Part shown: one piece after another, positions 17,099-26,104 of the stretch
How the letters are laid out: each line of letters starts with the position of its first letter
How positions within the stretch are numbered: position 1 is the first letter of the stretch
Assembly (NCBI RefSeq): GCF_031583065.1
Contig: NZ_CP134053.1
Location: 310,001-374,000, forward strand
DNA: 64,000 nt
Direction: 5' to 3'
From: Streptomyces sp. CGMCC 4.7035
GTDB lineage: Bacteria; Actinomycetota; Actinomycetes; Streptomycetales; Streptomycetaceae
The notes under the pieces: generated by a model
The model's input: the letters and a program-made list of their open reading frames with translations, nothing else
What the model was told of the DNA's origin: nothing
Databases searched by the model: none
Position numbers and translations under genes: made by a program

Positions 17099-18025
17099 CT
17101 ACTTCCTACCCACCAGGGTCAGCAGCGTGGCCTCCGGGGGACATGCGAACCGCACCGGCGTGTAGCGGTTCGTCCCGCAGCCCGCCGACACGTGCAGGTA
17201 CGACGTCCGCCCCTCCGCCGTGTGCCGTGACAGGCCCTTCACCCGGTCCGTGTCCAGGTCGCAGTTGGTGACCAAGGCACCGTAGAAGGGGATGCACAGC
17301 TGGCCGCCGTGGGTGTGGCCGGCCATGATCAGCGGGTAGCCGTCCGCCGTGAACGCGTCCAGGCTGCGCAGGTACGGCGCGTGGACCACGCCCATCGAGA
17401 AGTCCGCCGACGCGGACGGACCGCCTGCCACCTGCGCGTACCGGTCGCGCTTGATGTGCGGGTCGTCCAGGCCCGTCAGCTCGATCTCCAGGCCGTCGAT
17501 CTTCAGCATTCCCCGTGTGTTCGTCAGGTTCAGCCAGCCCGCCGCGTCGAAGCCGTCGCGCAGGTCCTCCCAGGGGTTGTGAAGGACGCCGACCACGGGC
17601 GGATTGCCGTTGAGGCCGTGGCGGCCCATGGCCTTCTCCACCAAGTAGAGGGCGGGGTTGCGGAGTCTGGGGCCGTAGTAGTCGTTCGAACCGAAGACGT
17701 AGGCGCCCGGGAACTCCATCAGCGGACCCAGCGCGTCCAGCACCTCCGGCACGCCTTCCGGGTCGGAGAGGTTGTCGCCGGTGTTGATCACGAAGTCCGG
17801 GCGCAGGCCCGCCAGCGAGCGCAGCCAGCGCTGCTTCATGCGCTGCCCGCTCACCATGTGGATGTCGGAGACCTGGAGCACCCGCAGCGGGCGCGCCCCC
17901 GGGGGCAGCACCGGGACCGTCACCCGGCGCAGGCGGAAGGAACGGACCTCGATCCCGGCCGAGTACAGCAGTCCGGCGGCGGCAACCGCCGTGATTCCCA
18001 GGGGTACTCCGTATCGCGCGCGCAT
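17099..18025 (-). CDS. Membrane-anchored metallophosphoesterase
   Basis: 308 residues from the ATG at 18025, with an N-terminal hydrophobic anchor (PLGITAVAAAGLLYSAGIEV). Metal-site motifs follow in order: DIH (LRVLQVSDIHMVSG), GDN (VINTGDNLSD), GSND in place of the usual GNHD (AYVFGSNDYYG), and GHTHGG (PLIMAGHTHGGQLCIPF). This is the calcineurin-like phosphoesterase fold with a dinuclear metal site, related to the YkuE/UDP-2,3-diacylglucosamine-type group. The His-to-Ser change in the third motif is worth noting, although the Asn is kept. The substrate is not predictable from sequence. Confidence 0.93.
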   Translation of the reverse strand: MRARYGVPLGITAVAAAGLLYSAGIEVRSFRLRRVTVPVLPPGARPLRVLQVSDIHMVSGQRMKQRWLRSLAGLRPDFVINTGDNLSDPEGVPEVLDALGPLMEFPGAYVFGSNDYYGPRLRNPALYLVEKAMGRHGLNGNPPVVGVLHNPWEDLRDGFDAAGWLNLTNTRGMLKIDGLEIELTGLDDPHIKRDRYAQVAGGPSASADFSMGVVHAPYLRSLDAFTADGYPLIMAGHTHGGQLCIPFYGALVTNCDLDTDRVKGLSRHTAEGRTSYLHVSAGCGTNRYTPVRFACPPEATLLTLVGRK

Positions 18026-18094
18026 ATGACCATCGTGTCAGACCTGCGGGACGCCACGCGCACACCAACCGCGGACGGCGACCGAGGGCCACCT

Positions 18095-18226
18095 GTGGAC
18101 GGCCGGGGTCAGGGGAGGGGCACTCCTGTGGGCGGCCGAGGCCAGGACAGGGGCACTCCCGTGGACAGCCGGAGCCCGGAGAGGGGTACTCCTGTGGGCG
18201 GCCGGGGCCCGGAGAGACGGCACGTC
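18095..18226. repeat. Four 33-bp tandem repeats between metallophosphoesterase and yqeY genes
   Basis: Four head-to-tail 33-bp units (starting at 18095, 18128, 18161 and 18194), each beginning gtgg(a/g)c(g/a)gcc. They lie between divergent genes, upstream of yqeY. The minus strand would read as an 11-residue repeat, but no start signal supports translation. Confidence 0.85.
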
Positions 18227-18295
18227 TGCGGAGCACCGCGCGTCCCCTGGAAATCAACGGGCGTCCGCGCCGTCACACCTGCGACAATCGGAGCC

Positions 18296-18763
18296 ATGAC
18301 CACGCTCAAGTCGAAGCTGCACGAAGACCTCAACGCCGCGATCAAGGAGCGCGACGAGCTCCGTTCCTCGACGCTCCGGCTGACGCTCGCCGCGATCACC
18401 AAGGAGGAGGTCGCGGGCAAGGAGAAGCGCGAGCTCTCCGATGACGAGGTCACCAAGGTGATCACCCGCGAGGCGAAGAAGCGCCGCGAGGCCGCCGATG
18501 CCTTCGCGCAGGGTGGGCGCCCCGAGCAGGCCGAGCGGGAGAAGGCGGAGGGCGAGGTGCTCGCCACGTACCTGCCCAAGCAGCTGTCCGACGACGAGTT
18601 GCGGCAGATCGTCGTCCAGGCCGTGGAGGAGGCGAAGGCCGCGGGGGCCGAGGGTCCGCGGGCCATGGGCCAGGTCATGAAGATCGTGAACCCGAAGGTG
18701 GCCGGCCTGGCGGAGGGCGGCCGCGTCGCCGCCGTGGTCAAGCAGCTCCTCGCGGGCGGCTGA
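18296..18763 (+). CDS. GatB/YqeY domain-containing protein
   Basis: 155 residues starting MTTLKSKLHEDLNAAIKERD, ending in the YqeY core (LPKQLSDDELRQIVVQAVEE, GPRAMGQVMKIVNPKVAGLA). The length and both conserved halves match the family. YqeY-like proteins resemble the tRNA-binding tail of GatB and may assist tRNA-dependent amidation; the exact role is not established. A strong hairpin (18788-18835) follows. Confidence 0.95.
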   Translation: MTTLKSKLHEDLNAAIKERDELRSSTLRLTLAAITKEEVAGKEKRELSDDEVTKVITREAKKRREAADAFAQGGRPEQAEREKAEGEVLATYLPKQLSDDELRQIVVQAVEEAKAAGAEGPRAMGQVMKIVNPKVAGLAEGGRVAAVVKQLLAGG

Positions 18764-18787
18764 CCGGGCCGCTCTCGCACCAGCGCG

Positions 18788-18835
18788 TACGACAACGGGG
18801 GCGCCCCTCGGGCGAGGGGCGCCCCCGTTGTCGTA
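18788..18835. terminator. Bidirectional terminator between yqeY and the PBP gene
   Basis: A near-perfect 48-base inverted repeat (tacgacaacgggggcgcccc / ggggcgcccccgttgtcgta) sits between two convergent genes, so one hairpin can end both transcripts. Confidence 0.9.
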
Positions 18836-18881
18836 TCAGGAGTGCAGGAACGTGCACAGGAACTCGGATGCCGGGAGCGGA

Positions 18882-21158
18882 CTAGCCCGTCTGCCCGCCG
18901 TTCTGGTTTCTCCCGGTTCCGTTCTGCTGGCCCCATCCCCCCGGGAGGCTGATGGAGGGATCGGGGAACCCCCCGCCGTCAGATCCTGCGTTGGCCTGCC
19001 CGTTCGTCGTCTGCCCGTTCGTGGCCTGCCCGCCGTTGCCCTGTCCGCCCTTCGCTTTTCCGTTCTTCCCGTCCTCCTCGTCGCCGCTGTGGCTGTCGGG
19101 GATGTTGACGAGGGAGAACTCCTCGACCGGCTTGTTCGTCAGAGCGCCCGACATCATGTCGCGCCAGATCGGGCCCGGGACCTTGCCGCCGTAGACCTTT
19201 TCCCAGGTGGTGCCGCCGATGGTGACGTTGACCATGCGCCGCTTGTGCGCCGGGTCGCCGACCCAGACCGCGCCCGCCATGTTCGGCGTGTAGCCGACGA
19301 ACCAGGCCGCGTAGCGGAAGTCCGTCGTACCGGTCTTGCCCGCGCTGGGACGGCCCTGGAGACCGGCCTCCTGACCCGTACCGTCCTCGACCACGCCCTT
19401 CAGCAGCGTGCTGATCGTGTCGGCGGTGGTCTGCGACATCGCGCGCGAGCACGTCGACTTCGGGACGTTGAGGGACTTCTTCTGCTTGCCGACCGTCTGC
19501 GTGATCGATTCGATGGCGACCGGCGTGCAGTACGTGCCGCGGGAGGCGAAGGTCGCGTACGCGTTCGCCATCGTCAGCGGCGACATCTCCTGCGTGCCCA
19601 GCGCGATCGACGGGGCCTGGACGATCTTCCCGCCGTCCGCGCGGTTCACGCCCATCTTCTTGGCCATGTCGACCACCGGGCAGATGCCGATGTCGCTGAT
19701 GAGCTGCACGTAGTAGGTGTTGACCGACTTGGCGGTCGCCTCCTTCATGCCGTACGGGCCCCGCTCCGACTCGTTCTCGTTGGAGAGAGTGGACCCTTCC
19801 GTGTTCACCCAGTTCTTGCCTTCACAGGCCGAGATCGGGCTCGGGTACGGCATCTCGTACGGCGACGAGTACTCCTGGGTCGCCGGCTTGCCGCCTTCGA
19901 TGGCGGCCGCGGCCACGATCGGCTTGAACGTCGAGCCGGGCTGGTAGCCCGCGCCGCCGCCCATGGCCTTGTCCACCGAGAGGTTGATCTGCGTCTCGTT
20001 CTTGCCGAAGCCGTACGGACGGGACTGGCCCATCGCGAGGATCTTGCCGGTGCCGGGCTCGACGATGGTCGCTGCCGTGGCCACCTCGTCACTCTTGTTG
20101 ACGTGCTGCTTGATGGAGTCCTGCACCGACTCCTGCGCCTGCGGGTCGAGCGTCGTACGGATCGTCAGACCGCCACGGTTCCAGATCTTCGCCCGGTCCT
20201 CCTTGTTCTTGCCGAACACCGGGTTGTTCAGGAACACCTCGCGGACGTAGTCGCAGAAGAAGCCCGCGCCCTTGACCGCCGTGATGCAGCCGTTCTTCGG
20301 CCGGCTCACGTGCAGCCCGAGAGGGGTCGCCTTCGCCTTGTCGGCCTCGTCCTGGGTGATGTCGTGCACGTCGGCCATGCGCTGCAACACCACGTCGCGC
20401 CGCTTCTTGGCCTCCACCTGGTTGTTCACCGGGTCGTAGTACGTGGGCGACTGCACGAGGCCCGCGAGGAGCGCGGCCTCCTGGAGCTTCAGGTCCTTGG
20501 CGTGCTTGGAGAAGTAGCGCTGGGAGGCGGCCTCGATGCCATAGGCCTGCTGGCCGAAGAACGTGATGTTCAGGTAGTTCTCGAGGATCTTCTTCTTGCC
20601 CAGCTTCTCCTCGATCTGGATCGCGTACTTCAGCTCGCGGACCTTGCGGCCGAGGGTCTGCTGGGTGGCCTGGGCGACCTTCGTCGGGTCGTCCCCTGCC
20701 TCCTCCACGAAGTAGTTCTTCACCAGCTGCTGCGTGAGCGTGGAGGCGCCCTGGGCGACTCCACCGCTCTGCGCGTTCCGGTTCACCGCGCGCAGGACGC
20801 CCTTCAGGTCGATCGCGCCGTGCTCGTAGAACCGTGAGTCCTCGATGGCGACGATCGCCTTCTGCATGTACGGCGAGACGTCCTTGAGGTCCACCACCGT
20901 GCGGTCGCGCGAGTAGACCGTGGCGATCGCGCCGCCCTTGCTGTCCAGGATGGTGGTGCGCTGGCTCAGCTGTGGGCTCTTCAGGTTGGCCGGAATCTCG
21001 TCGAACCCCTGGACCGAACCCTTGGCGGCGAGTCCCAGCGCACCCGCGGCGGGCAGCGCGATGCCGGCCATCACCGCCCCCGCGAGGACACTCACTCCGA
21101 GGAACTTGGCGGCCTGCTGCACGGGAGACAGCCCCCCGCCCGAGCGCTTCTTTGGCAT
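18882..21158 (-). CDS. Bifunctional class A penicillin-binding protein
   Basis: 758 residues, cytosolic start (MPKKRSGG) then one membrane helix (about 17-45). The glycosyltransferase-51 domain has its catalytic Glu106 (AIVAIEDSRFYEHGAID) and the GASTLTQQLVKNYF motif. The transpeptidase domain has Ser409 in GSTFK, the SVN motif (TAKSVNTYY) and Lys608 in KTGTT. The tail is Gly/Asn/Gln-rich and disordered. The enzyme polymerises and crosslinks peptidoglycan outside the membrane. It lies upstream of wblA in the conserved order, with the IS110 element now in between. Confidence 0.96.
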   Translation of the reverse strand: MPKKRSGGGLSPVQQAAKFLGVSVLAGAVMAGIALPAAGALGLAAKGSVQGFDEIPANLKSPQLSQRTTILDSKGGAIATVYSRDRTVVDLKDVSPYMQKAIVAIEDSRFYEHGAIDLKGVLRAVNRNAQSGGVAQGASTLTQQLVKNYFVEEAGDDPTKVAQATQQTLGRKVRELKYAIQIEEKLGKKKILENYLNITFFGQQAYGIEAASQRYFSKHAKDLKLQEAALLAGLVQSPTYYDPVNNQVEAKKRRDVVLQRMADVHDITQDEADKAKATPLGLHVSRPKNGCITAVKGAGFFCDYVREVFLNNPVFGKNKEDRAKIWNRGGLTIRTTLDPQAQESVQDSIKQHVNKSDEVATAATIVEPGTGKILAMGQSRPYGFGKNETQINLSVDKAMGGGAGYQPGSTFKPIVAAAAIEGGKPATQEYSSPYEMPYPSPISACEGKNWVNTEGSTLSNENESERGPYGMKEATAKSVNTYYVQLISDIGICPVVDMAKKMGVNRADGGKIVQAPSIALGTQEMSPLTMANAYATFASRGTYCTPVAIESITQTVGKQKKSLNVPKSTCSRAMSQTTADTISTLLKGVVEDGTGQEAGLQGRPSAGKTGTTDFRYAAWFVGYTPNMAGAVWVGDPAHKRRMVNVTIGGTTWEKVYGGKVPGPIWRDMMSGALTNKPVEEFSLVNIPDSHSGDEEDGKNGKAKGGQGNGGQATNGQTTNGQANAGSDGGGFPDPSISLPGGWGQQNGTGRNQNGGQTG

Positions 21159-21726
21159 GAGGGCAGCCTAATCCGTAGTTATGAGCGTTCCGACGGAGCG
21201 GGTGCTTCTCGGGGCGTTCGAGTACCAGACCGTGACATCCAAGTGCAGCCGGGCCGCGGAGGCCTCAACGTAGATCGGTGCGCGGTCTGGCGCGAATGGT
21301 GGTGGCGGTCACGCGGGCGCCGGGCGAATGCCTCACGACCGCCGAGCCTCGACGCCTAGCTGTAGACCGGGCGTCGTCCGGCGCTCGCGTGACCGCCACC
21401 ACCTTCGTCGGCGCCGGACGGATTCCTGAAGCCAGCCTGGTCCATGAGGCCTCGGCTGAGACCTGGTGCCGTCCGGCGCCGTCAATCCCAATCGTCTTGA
21501 TCACTCGTTGGCTTTGGTGGTGCGAGCCCATCGCACGGTGACCTCTTGATACGCCCGAGCTGTCTGAGCTCCCGCATAGACCGAGGCCCGTGGGGTGCGC
21601 TGGTGCCACGAACGGCTAGTGAGGTGGCGGCCCGACCGCAATGCGGTCGAGGCCTGGGATTAGGTCGCTGCGTGGCCCGCATGCGCTCGTGACCAGCGCA
21701 AAGGCAGAACTCTGGGGAGGGGCATC
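21159..21726. other. Non-coding stretch left of the IS110 transposase
   Basis: 568 bases without a supportable gene. It includes the PBP upstream region, a large inverted repeat (21298-21403), and presumably the left end of the IS110-family element, which cannot be placed because the family lacks clear terminal inverted repeats. A ribosome site (ggggaggggcatc) precedes the transposase start. Confidence 0.6.
21298..21403. repeat. Imperfect 29-bp inverted repeat with 48-bp spacer
   Basis: Left arm 21298-21326 and right arm 21375-21403 are inverted copies with 2 mismatches in 29 bases (core ggtggtggcggtcacgcg). It could be a subterminal IS feature, a small palindromic element, or a stable RNA hairpin. 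Confidence 0.75.
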
Positions 21727-22956
21727 TTGATCTACTGCGGAATCGACTGGGCGGAACGAACCCACGACGTCGCCCTGGTCGACGACACCGGCCAGCTGCT
21801 GGCCAAGCGGCACATCACAGACGACGCGGCCGGCTACAAGATCCTGCTGGAACTGCTCGTCGAGTACGGCGACAGCGAGGAGGATCCGATCCCGGTGGCG
21901 ATCGAGACCTCCCGCGGTCTGCTGGTGGCCGTCCTGCGGACCGGCACGCGCAAGGTGTTCGCGATCAACCCGATGGCCGCCGCCCGCTATCGCGACCGGC
22001 ACTCCGTCTCTCGCAAGAAGTCCGATCCAGGCGACGCCCTGGTCCTGGCGAACATCCTCCGCACCGACATGCACGCCCACCGGCCCCTGCCCGACGACAG
22101 CGACCTCGGCCGCGCGATCAGCGTCCTGGCCCGCGCCCAGCAGGACTCCCTCTGGAACCGGCAGCAGCTCGCCAACCAGCTCCGGTCTCTGCTGCGCGAG
22201 TACTACCCCGCCGCCCTGGCCGCCTTCGCCGCCTGGGCCAACGGCCTGTGCCGTCCCGAGGCCCGCGAACTCCTCAAGACCGCCCCGACCCCGGCCCGGG
22301 CCGCGCGCCTGACTCGCACCCAGATCCAGGCCGCGCTCAAGCGAGCCGGCCGCCAGCGCGGCATCGATGCCGAGGCCGAGCGCCTCCGCGAAGTCTTCCG
22401 TGCCGAGTGGGCCCACCAGCCTCCACTGATCGAGGACGCGCTCGGCAAGCAGATGCTCGCCCTCCTCATCCAGCTGGACGCCGCCTGCACCGCCGCCGAC
22501 CAGCTCGCCGAGGCGGTGGAAGAGGCCTTCCCCCAGCATCCGGACGCCGAGATCCTGCTGAGCTTCCCCGGCCTCGGCATCCAGCTCGCCGCCCGCGTCC
22601 TGGCCGAGATCGGCGACGACCGCACCCGCTTCGCCGATGCCCGCGGCCTGAAGGCCTACGCCGGCTCCTCGCCCATCACCCGTGCCTCCGGCAAGAAGTC
22701 CGCCATCACCAGACGCTGGGTGAAGAACGACCGCCTCAACCACGCCGGCTACCTCTGGGCCTTCGCCTCACTACGGGCATCTACCGGAGCCAACGCCCAC
22801 TACCGGCGCCGACGCGAACAAGGCGACTGGCACGCCGCCGCCCAGCGCAACCTCTTCAACCGCATGATCGGCCAGCTCTACCACTGCCTCCAGCACCGCA
22901 AGCCGTTCGACGAACAGGCGGCGTTCCCGGCCCTTTTGCTTGCCGACGCGGCTTGA
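21727..22956 (+). mobile_element. IS110-family transposase (insertion sequence core)
   Basis: A 409-residue transposase that reads intact. The N-terminal DEDD RuvC-like domain has Asp6 (IYCGIDWAERTHDVALVDD), Glu (VAIETSRGLLVAVL) and Asp (RKKSDPGDALVLANIL). The C-terminal transposase-20 domain follows (ILLSFPGLGIQLAARVLAEI, DARGLKAYAGSSPITRASGK). IS110 elements use a bridge RNA from their non-coding ends, have no true inverted ends and make little target duplication; so the 21159-21726 or 22957-23000 flanks may carry that RNA. The start codon is TTG or, 3 codons later, a more usual start; TTG follows GGGGAGGGG well. Confidence 0.93.
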
Positions 22957-22961
22957 GGAGA

Positions 22962-23570
22962 TCACAGATCGTCTGCACGCCCCGTGCGTTGCAAGCGCCA
23001 GGCTGCGCTGACTTCAGCGAGCAGACGACGCGCAGCCGCACGGCCGTCAGGACGCGGCGCAGGCACCCTCGGACCAGCAAGATCGAGCCCGGTGAGCGAT
23101 CGGGCCGGGACAGCATTCCAGTCCCCTCGGTGCACTACTGCAATGTGCCCCTCCAAACGAGCTCGCTCGTCCTGCCAGTCATCGGGCGGCGCCATGAGGA
23201 CCTGCAGGGCTTGCTCGTCCAACCACTCCAACCCCAGGACCTGCCGGCCGATCTCGTGCTCGATGAGTGATCGAGACTCGCCAGTCTCCAGATGGAGTAG
23301 CAGCAACTCGCCCTCAAAGAAGTAGCCACCGTCGTATCGGCCCGTGCCCACGGCGAGCAGCGGGAGCGCGGGATGGAAGGCCATCGCATGCACCGGGAAC
23401 TGCGAGTGAACGAGGAAGCGACAGTCCAGACCAGGGACGCCGTAGACCGCTACAGGAGCCGGGATTCTGTATGCCCGCGCACCTGCCACGGCCAGCAGGC
23501 CCAGTCGCTCGGTCTGCACGGCAAGAGCAGGTTCGCCGACTTCGTCGAAGGGGCGGTTGGACTTGGGCAT
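22962..23570 (-). CDS. Hypothetical beta-propeller-like protein, probably truncated by the IS
   Basis: Using the ATG at 23570 (MPKSNRPFDEVGEPALAVQT) gives 202 residues; the frame stays open up to 23666. Strand-like repeats suggest WD40/propeller blades: FPVHAMAFHPALPLLAVGTG, GELLLLHLETGESRSL and HEIGRQVLGLEWLDEQALQV. No enzyme motif. The stop is 6 bases past the transposase stop, so the C-terminus (TGRADDL) may be encoded by the end of the element; the original protein may have been longer. The function is unknown. Confidence 0.65.
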   Translation of the reverse strand: MPKSNRPFDEVGEPALAVQTERLGLLAVAGARAYRIPAPVAVYGVPGLDCRFLVHSQFPVHAMAFHPALPLLAVGTGRYDGGYFFEGELLLLHLETGESRSLIEHEIGRQVLGLEWLDEQALQVLMAPPDDWQDERARLEGHIAVVHRGDWNAVPARSLTGLDLAGPRVPAPRPDGRAAARRLLAEVSAAWRLQRTGRADDL

Positions 23571-24077
23571 GCAGGTGATCTTCGCAGGAGAGAGGGAGCC
23601 ATGGAAGGCACCTTCTGCCAGCTCAACTATCGAACGGTGCACCGGCGGCGCTTGACGGCATAGCAACGTGAGGTGTCTACGTTCTCATTCGCCGGACACG
23701 CGTATAGGCCTTGGCCTAAGCTGCTCCCAACTGTCACAGCAGTAGGGCCACGTATCAAGTACGTCCGGCGACCCCGAATCGTTCCGGTGTTCCCTCAACT
23801 TTTTTTGTTGGGTGCGTGTCCGAATCCACCTTGTGTGTCACAGGGTGCCCGTTGTGACGCAACTGAAGTGCCCCGGTTTGCCCGGAAAGCCGCGTATATC
23901 ACCAGCTCACTCCCCCGGGTGATCTGCCGCTTACCCATAGTCCGTTCGGGCCATTCAAGATTGGGCCCGAAGGGGGTGTTGCGCTGTGCCCACCTTCCGT
24001 AACGTCCTCAACTGGCGGCGGTGAATATGCCGCTGCCGCCGTGGGGGAGCCTCGATTCGGGAGAGGACGGCGCCGGT
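23571..24077. other. Long leader region upstream of wblA
   Basis: About 500 bases with unusually low GC for this genome (for example around 23790-23830, with a run of seven T flanked by caac / gttg). No gene is supported. It most likely holds the wblA promoter(s) and a long 5' leader; developmental regulators are expected to bind here, but no operator can be named from sequence. Confidence 0.55.
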
Positions 24078-24416
24078 ATGGGCTGGGTAACCGACTGGAG
24101 TGCGCAGGCGGCCTGCCGCACTACCGATCCGGATGAACTGTTCGTTCAAGGAGCAGCGCAGAACAGGGCCAAGGCAGTGTGCACCGGGTGCCCGGTGCGC
24201 ACGGAGTGCCTGGCCGATGCGCTGGACAACCGCGTCGAGTTCGGCGTGTGGGGTGGCATGACGGAGCGGGAGCGCCGCGCACTGCTGCGCAGGCGGCCGA
24301 CCGTCACCTCGTGGCGTCGCCTGCTGGAGACCGCGCGTACGGAGTACGAGCGCGGAGCGGGCCTGCTGCCCCTCGATGAGGAAGAGGCGTACGAGAACTA
24401 CGCGGCGGTGAGCTGA
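24078..24416 (+). CDS. wblA: WhiB-like iron-sulfur transcription factor WblA
   Basis: 112 residues from the ATG at 24078 (MGWVTDWSAQAACRTTDPDE), the length usual for WblA; GTG 24021 and ATG 24027 would add 19 or 17 residues. The four cluster-binding cysteines are Cys13, Cys35, Cys38 and Cys44 (VCTGCPVRTEC). The GVWGG turn (56-60) and the basic tail ERRALLRRRP follow. WblA is a pleiotropic regulator of Streptomyces development and antibiotic production and binds a [4Fe-4S] cluster. The identity rests on the near-standard sequence and on the neighbouring ArsA-like ATPases and PBP. Confidence 0.95.
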   Translation: MGWVTDWSAQAACRTTDPDELFVQGAAQNRAKAVCTGCPVRTECLADALDNRVEFGVWGGMTERERRALLRRRPTVTSWRRLLETARTEYERGAGLLPLDEEEAYENYAAVS

Positions 24417-24499
24417 GGGCGGCCACTGCCGGCGCGGCTGTCCGTCGCTGCTGGACGAGGCCGGACGTGGATGTCCCCGTGGGGTTCCGGCGCGTTCCC

Positions 24500-26104
24500 T
24501 TACGCGTGCGCCTCGCGCTCCTCGGGGTGCTCCGGCCCGTTGGCCGCGAGCCGGTTGCCGATGTCCCGCAGTCCAGCGAGGTCGTGGACGTCACCGGGCA
24601 GCGCGGCCACTTCCGCCACGGCCACCTCGGGGTGGAGCGCGGTGAAGCGGTCACGCGTGCGCTGCTCGCGGGAGAGCAGCTGCATACGTTCGGCGTGCAG
24701 CCTCAGCAGGCCCGCGGTGAGTTGCTCGATACTCCGATCCGGGTCCGTGGTGGCGGGGGAGCCTCCGTCGGGAACCGGTGCTTCGGATGGGCGAGATTCT
24801 GAACGGTCGTACGTGTCGGGAGAGTTACGAAGTCCAGCTTTCCCGGCCCCCTGATCCACAATGCGGGGATCCTCAAGATTTTCCGCCACGGCCGGATCTG
24901 GGACGGGGTCGAGGTTCTCCATGTCGAGGTTCTCGGCGTCGTCCGTGGCGTCTACGTCGTCTGTGCGGTCCGCGTCGTCCGCGTCGTCCGCGTCGTCCGC
25001 GTCGTACGGGTCGTCAGGGGCGTCCGGGCTGTAGGGGGCGTCCGGGGCGTCGGCGTCATCCGTATCGAGGTTTTCCCCGTCGAGGTTCTCCGCGGCGGCG
25101 AGCGCCCGCTCGGCCGACAGATGGGCCGCACCGCTGCCGTGGACCCGATTGAGCACCAGCCCGGCCAGCGGCATGTCCTCGGCGGCCAGGCGTTCCACGA
25201 AGTACGCGGCCTCACGCAGCGCGTCCCGCTCCGGGGCCGCCACCACCAGGAACGCCGTACCGGGTGCCTGCAGCAGCTTGTACGTGGCGTCCGCGCGTGT
25301 GCGGAACCCGCCGAACATGGTGTCCATGGCGGCCACGAACGTCTGGACGTCCTTCAGGAGCTGACCTCCGAGCAGCTTCCCCAGGGCGCCCGTCATCATC
25401 GACATCCCGACGTTCAGGAACTTCATTCCCGCGCGGCCGCCCACCTTCGCCGGGGCCATCAGGACCCGGATCAGCTTGCCGTCCAGGAAGGACCCGAGGC
25501 GCTTGGGGGCGTCCAGGAAGTCCAGCGCCGAGCGCGAGGGCGGTGTGTCGACGACGATGAGGTCCCACTCGTCCCGGGCACGCAGTTGCCCCAGCTTCTC
25601 CATCGCCATGTACTCCTGCGTGCCCGCGAAGCCTGCCGAGAGCGACTGGTAGAAGGGGTTGCCCAGAATCGCGGCCGCCCGCTCGGGGTCCGCGTGCGCC
25701 TCGACGATCTCGTCGAAGGTGCGCTTCATGTCGAGCATCATGGCGTGCAGTTCGCCGCCCGCGGCGTCCTCGATGCCCTTCACCCGCCGAGGGGTGTTGT
25801 CGAGCGCGTCGATGCCCATCGACTGGGCGAGCCGACGGGCCGGGTCGATGGTGAGCACGACCACCTTCCGGCCGCGCTCGGCGGCGCGCAGCCCCAGGGC
25901 CGCCGCCGTGGTTGTCTTGCCGACGCCGCCGGAGCCGCAGCACACGACGATGCGCGTCCTCGGGTCGTCCAGGAGGGGATCGACCTCCAGGACGGGTACG
26001 GGGTTCCACGCGCGCGTGGAACCCGTGTCGGGGAGGTGCGCTGCGTCATGTGCATCGGGGGCGGAGGCCGTGTCGTCGTGTGTGGGGGACGGGTCCGAGC
26101 TCAT
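24500..26104 (-). CDS. ArsA-like P-loop ATPase with acidic insert
   Basis: 534 residues. A Walker A of the deviant ArsA/MinD type is at 57-65 (GSGGVGKTT), followed by VVVLTIDPARRLAQSMG and the VVDTPPSRSALDFLDAP switch region. A large, very acidic low-complexity insert of Asp/Ala repeats (about residues 345-420, DDADDADDAD) interrupts the C-terminal half. The related ion-transporting/tail-anchored ATPases use ATP to hand over substrates, usually as dimers. It starts 4 bases inside the stop of the second ATPase, so the two are co-translated. The C-terminal core resumes at RSIEQLTAGLLRLHAERMQL. Confidence 0.93.
   Translation of the reverse strand: MSSDPSPTHDDTASAPDAHDAAHLPDTGSTRAWNPVPVLEVDPLLDDPRTRIVVCCGSGGVGKTTTAAALGLRAAERGRKVVVLTIDPARRLAQSMGIDALDNTPRRVKGIEDAAGGELHAMMLDMKRTFDEIVEAHADPERAAAILGNPFYQSLSAGFAGTQEYMAMEKLGQLRARDEWDLIVVDTPPSRSALDFLDAPKRLGSFLDGKLIRVLMAPAKVGGRAGMKFLNVGMSMMTGALGKLLGGQLLKDVQTFVAAMDTMFGGFRTRADATYKLLQAPGTAFLVVAAPERDALREAAYFVERLAAEDMPLAGLVLNRVHGSGAAHLSAERALAAAENLDGENLDTDDADAPDAPYSPDAPDDPYDADDADDADDADRTDDVDATDDAENLDMENLDPVPDPAVAENLEDPRIVDQGAGKAGLRNSPDTYDRSESRPSEAPVPDGGSPATTDPDRSIEQLTAGLLRLHAERMQLLSREQRTRDRFTALHPEVAVAEVAALPGDVHDLAGLRDIGNRLAANGPEHPEEREAHA

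Noticed and set aside
17099..18025. GSND instead of GNHD as loss of activity in the metallophosphoesterase
   Set aside because: The Asn ligand is kept and other metal ligands are intact; many related proteins show this change.
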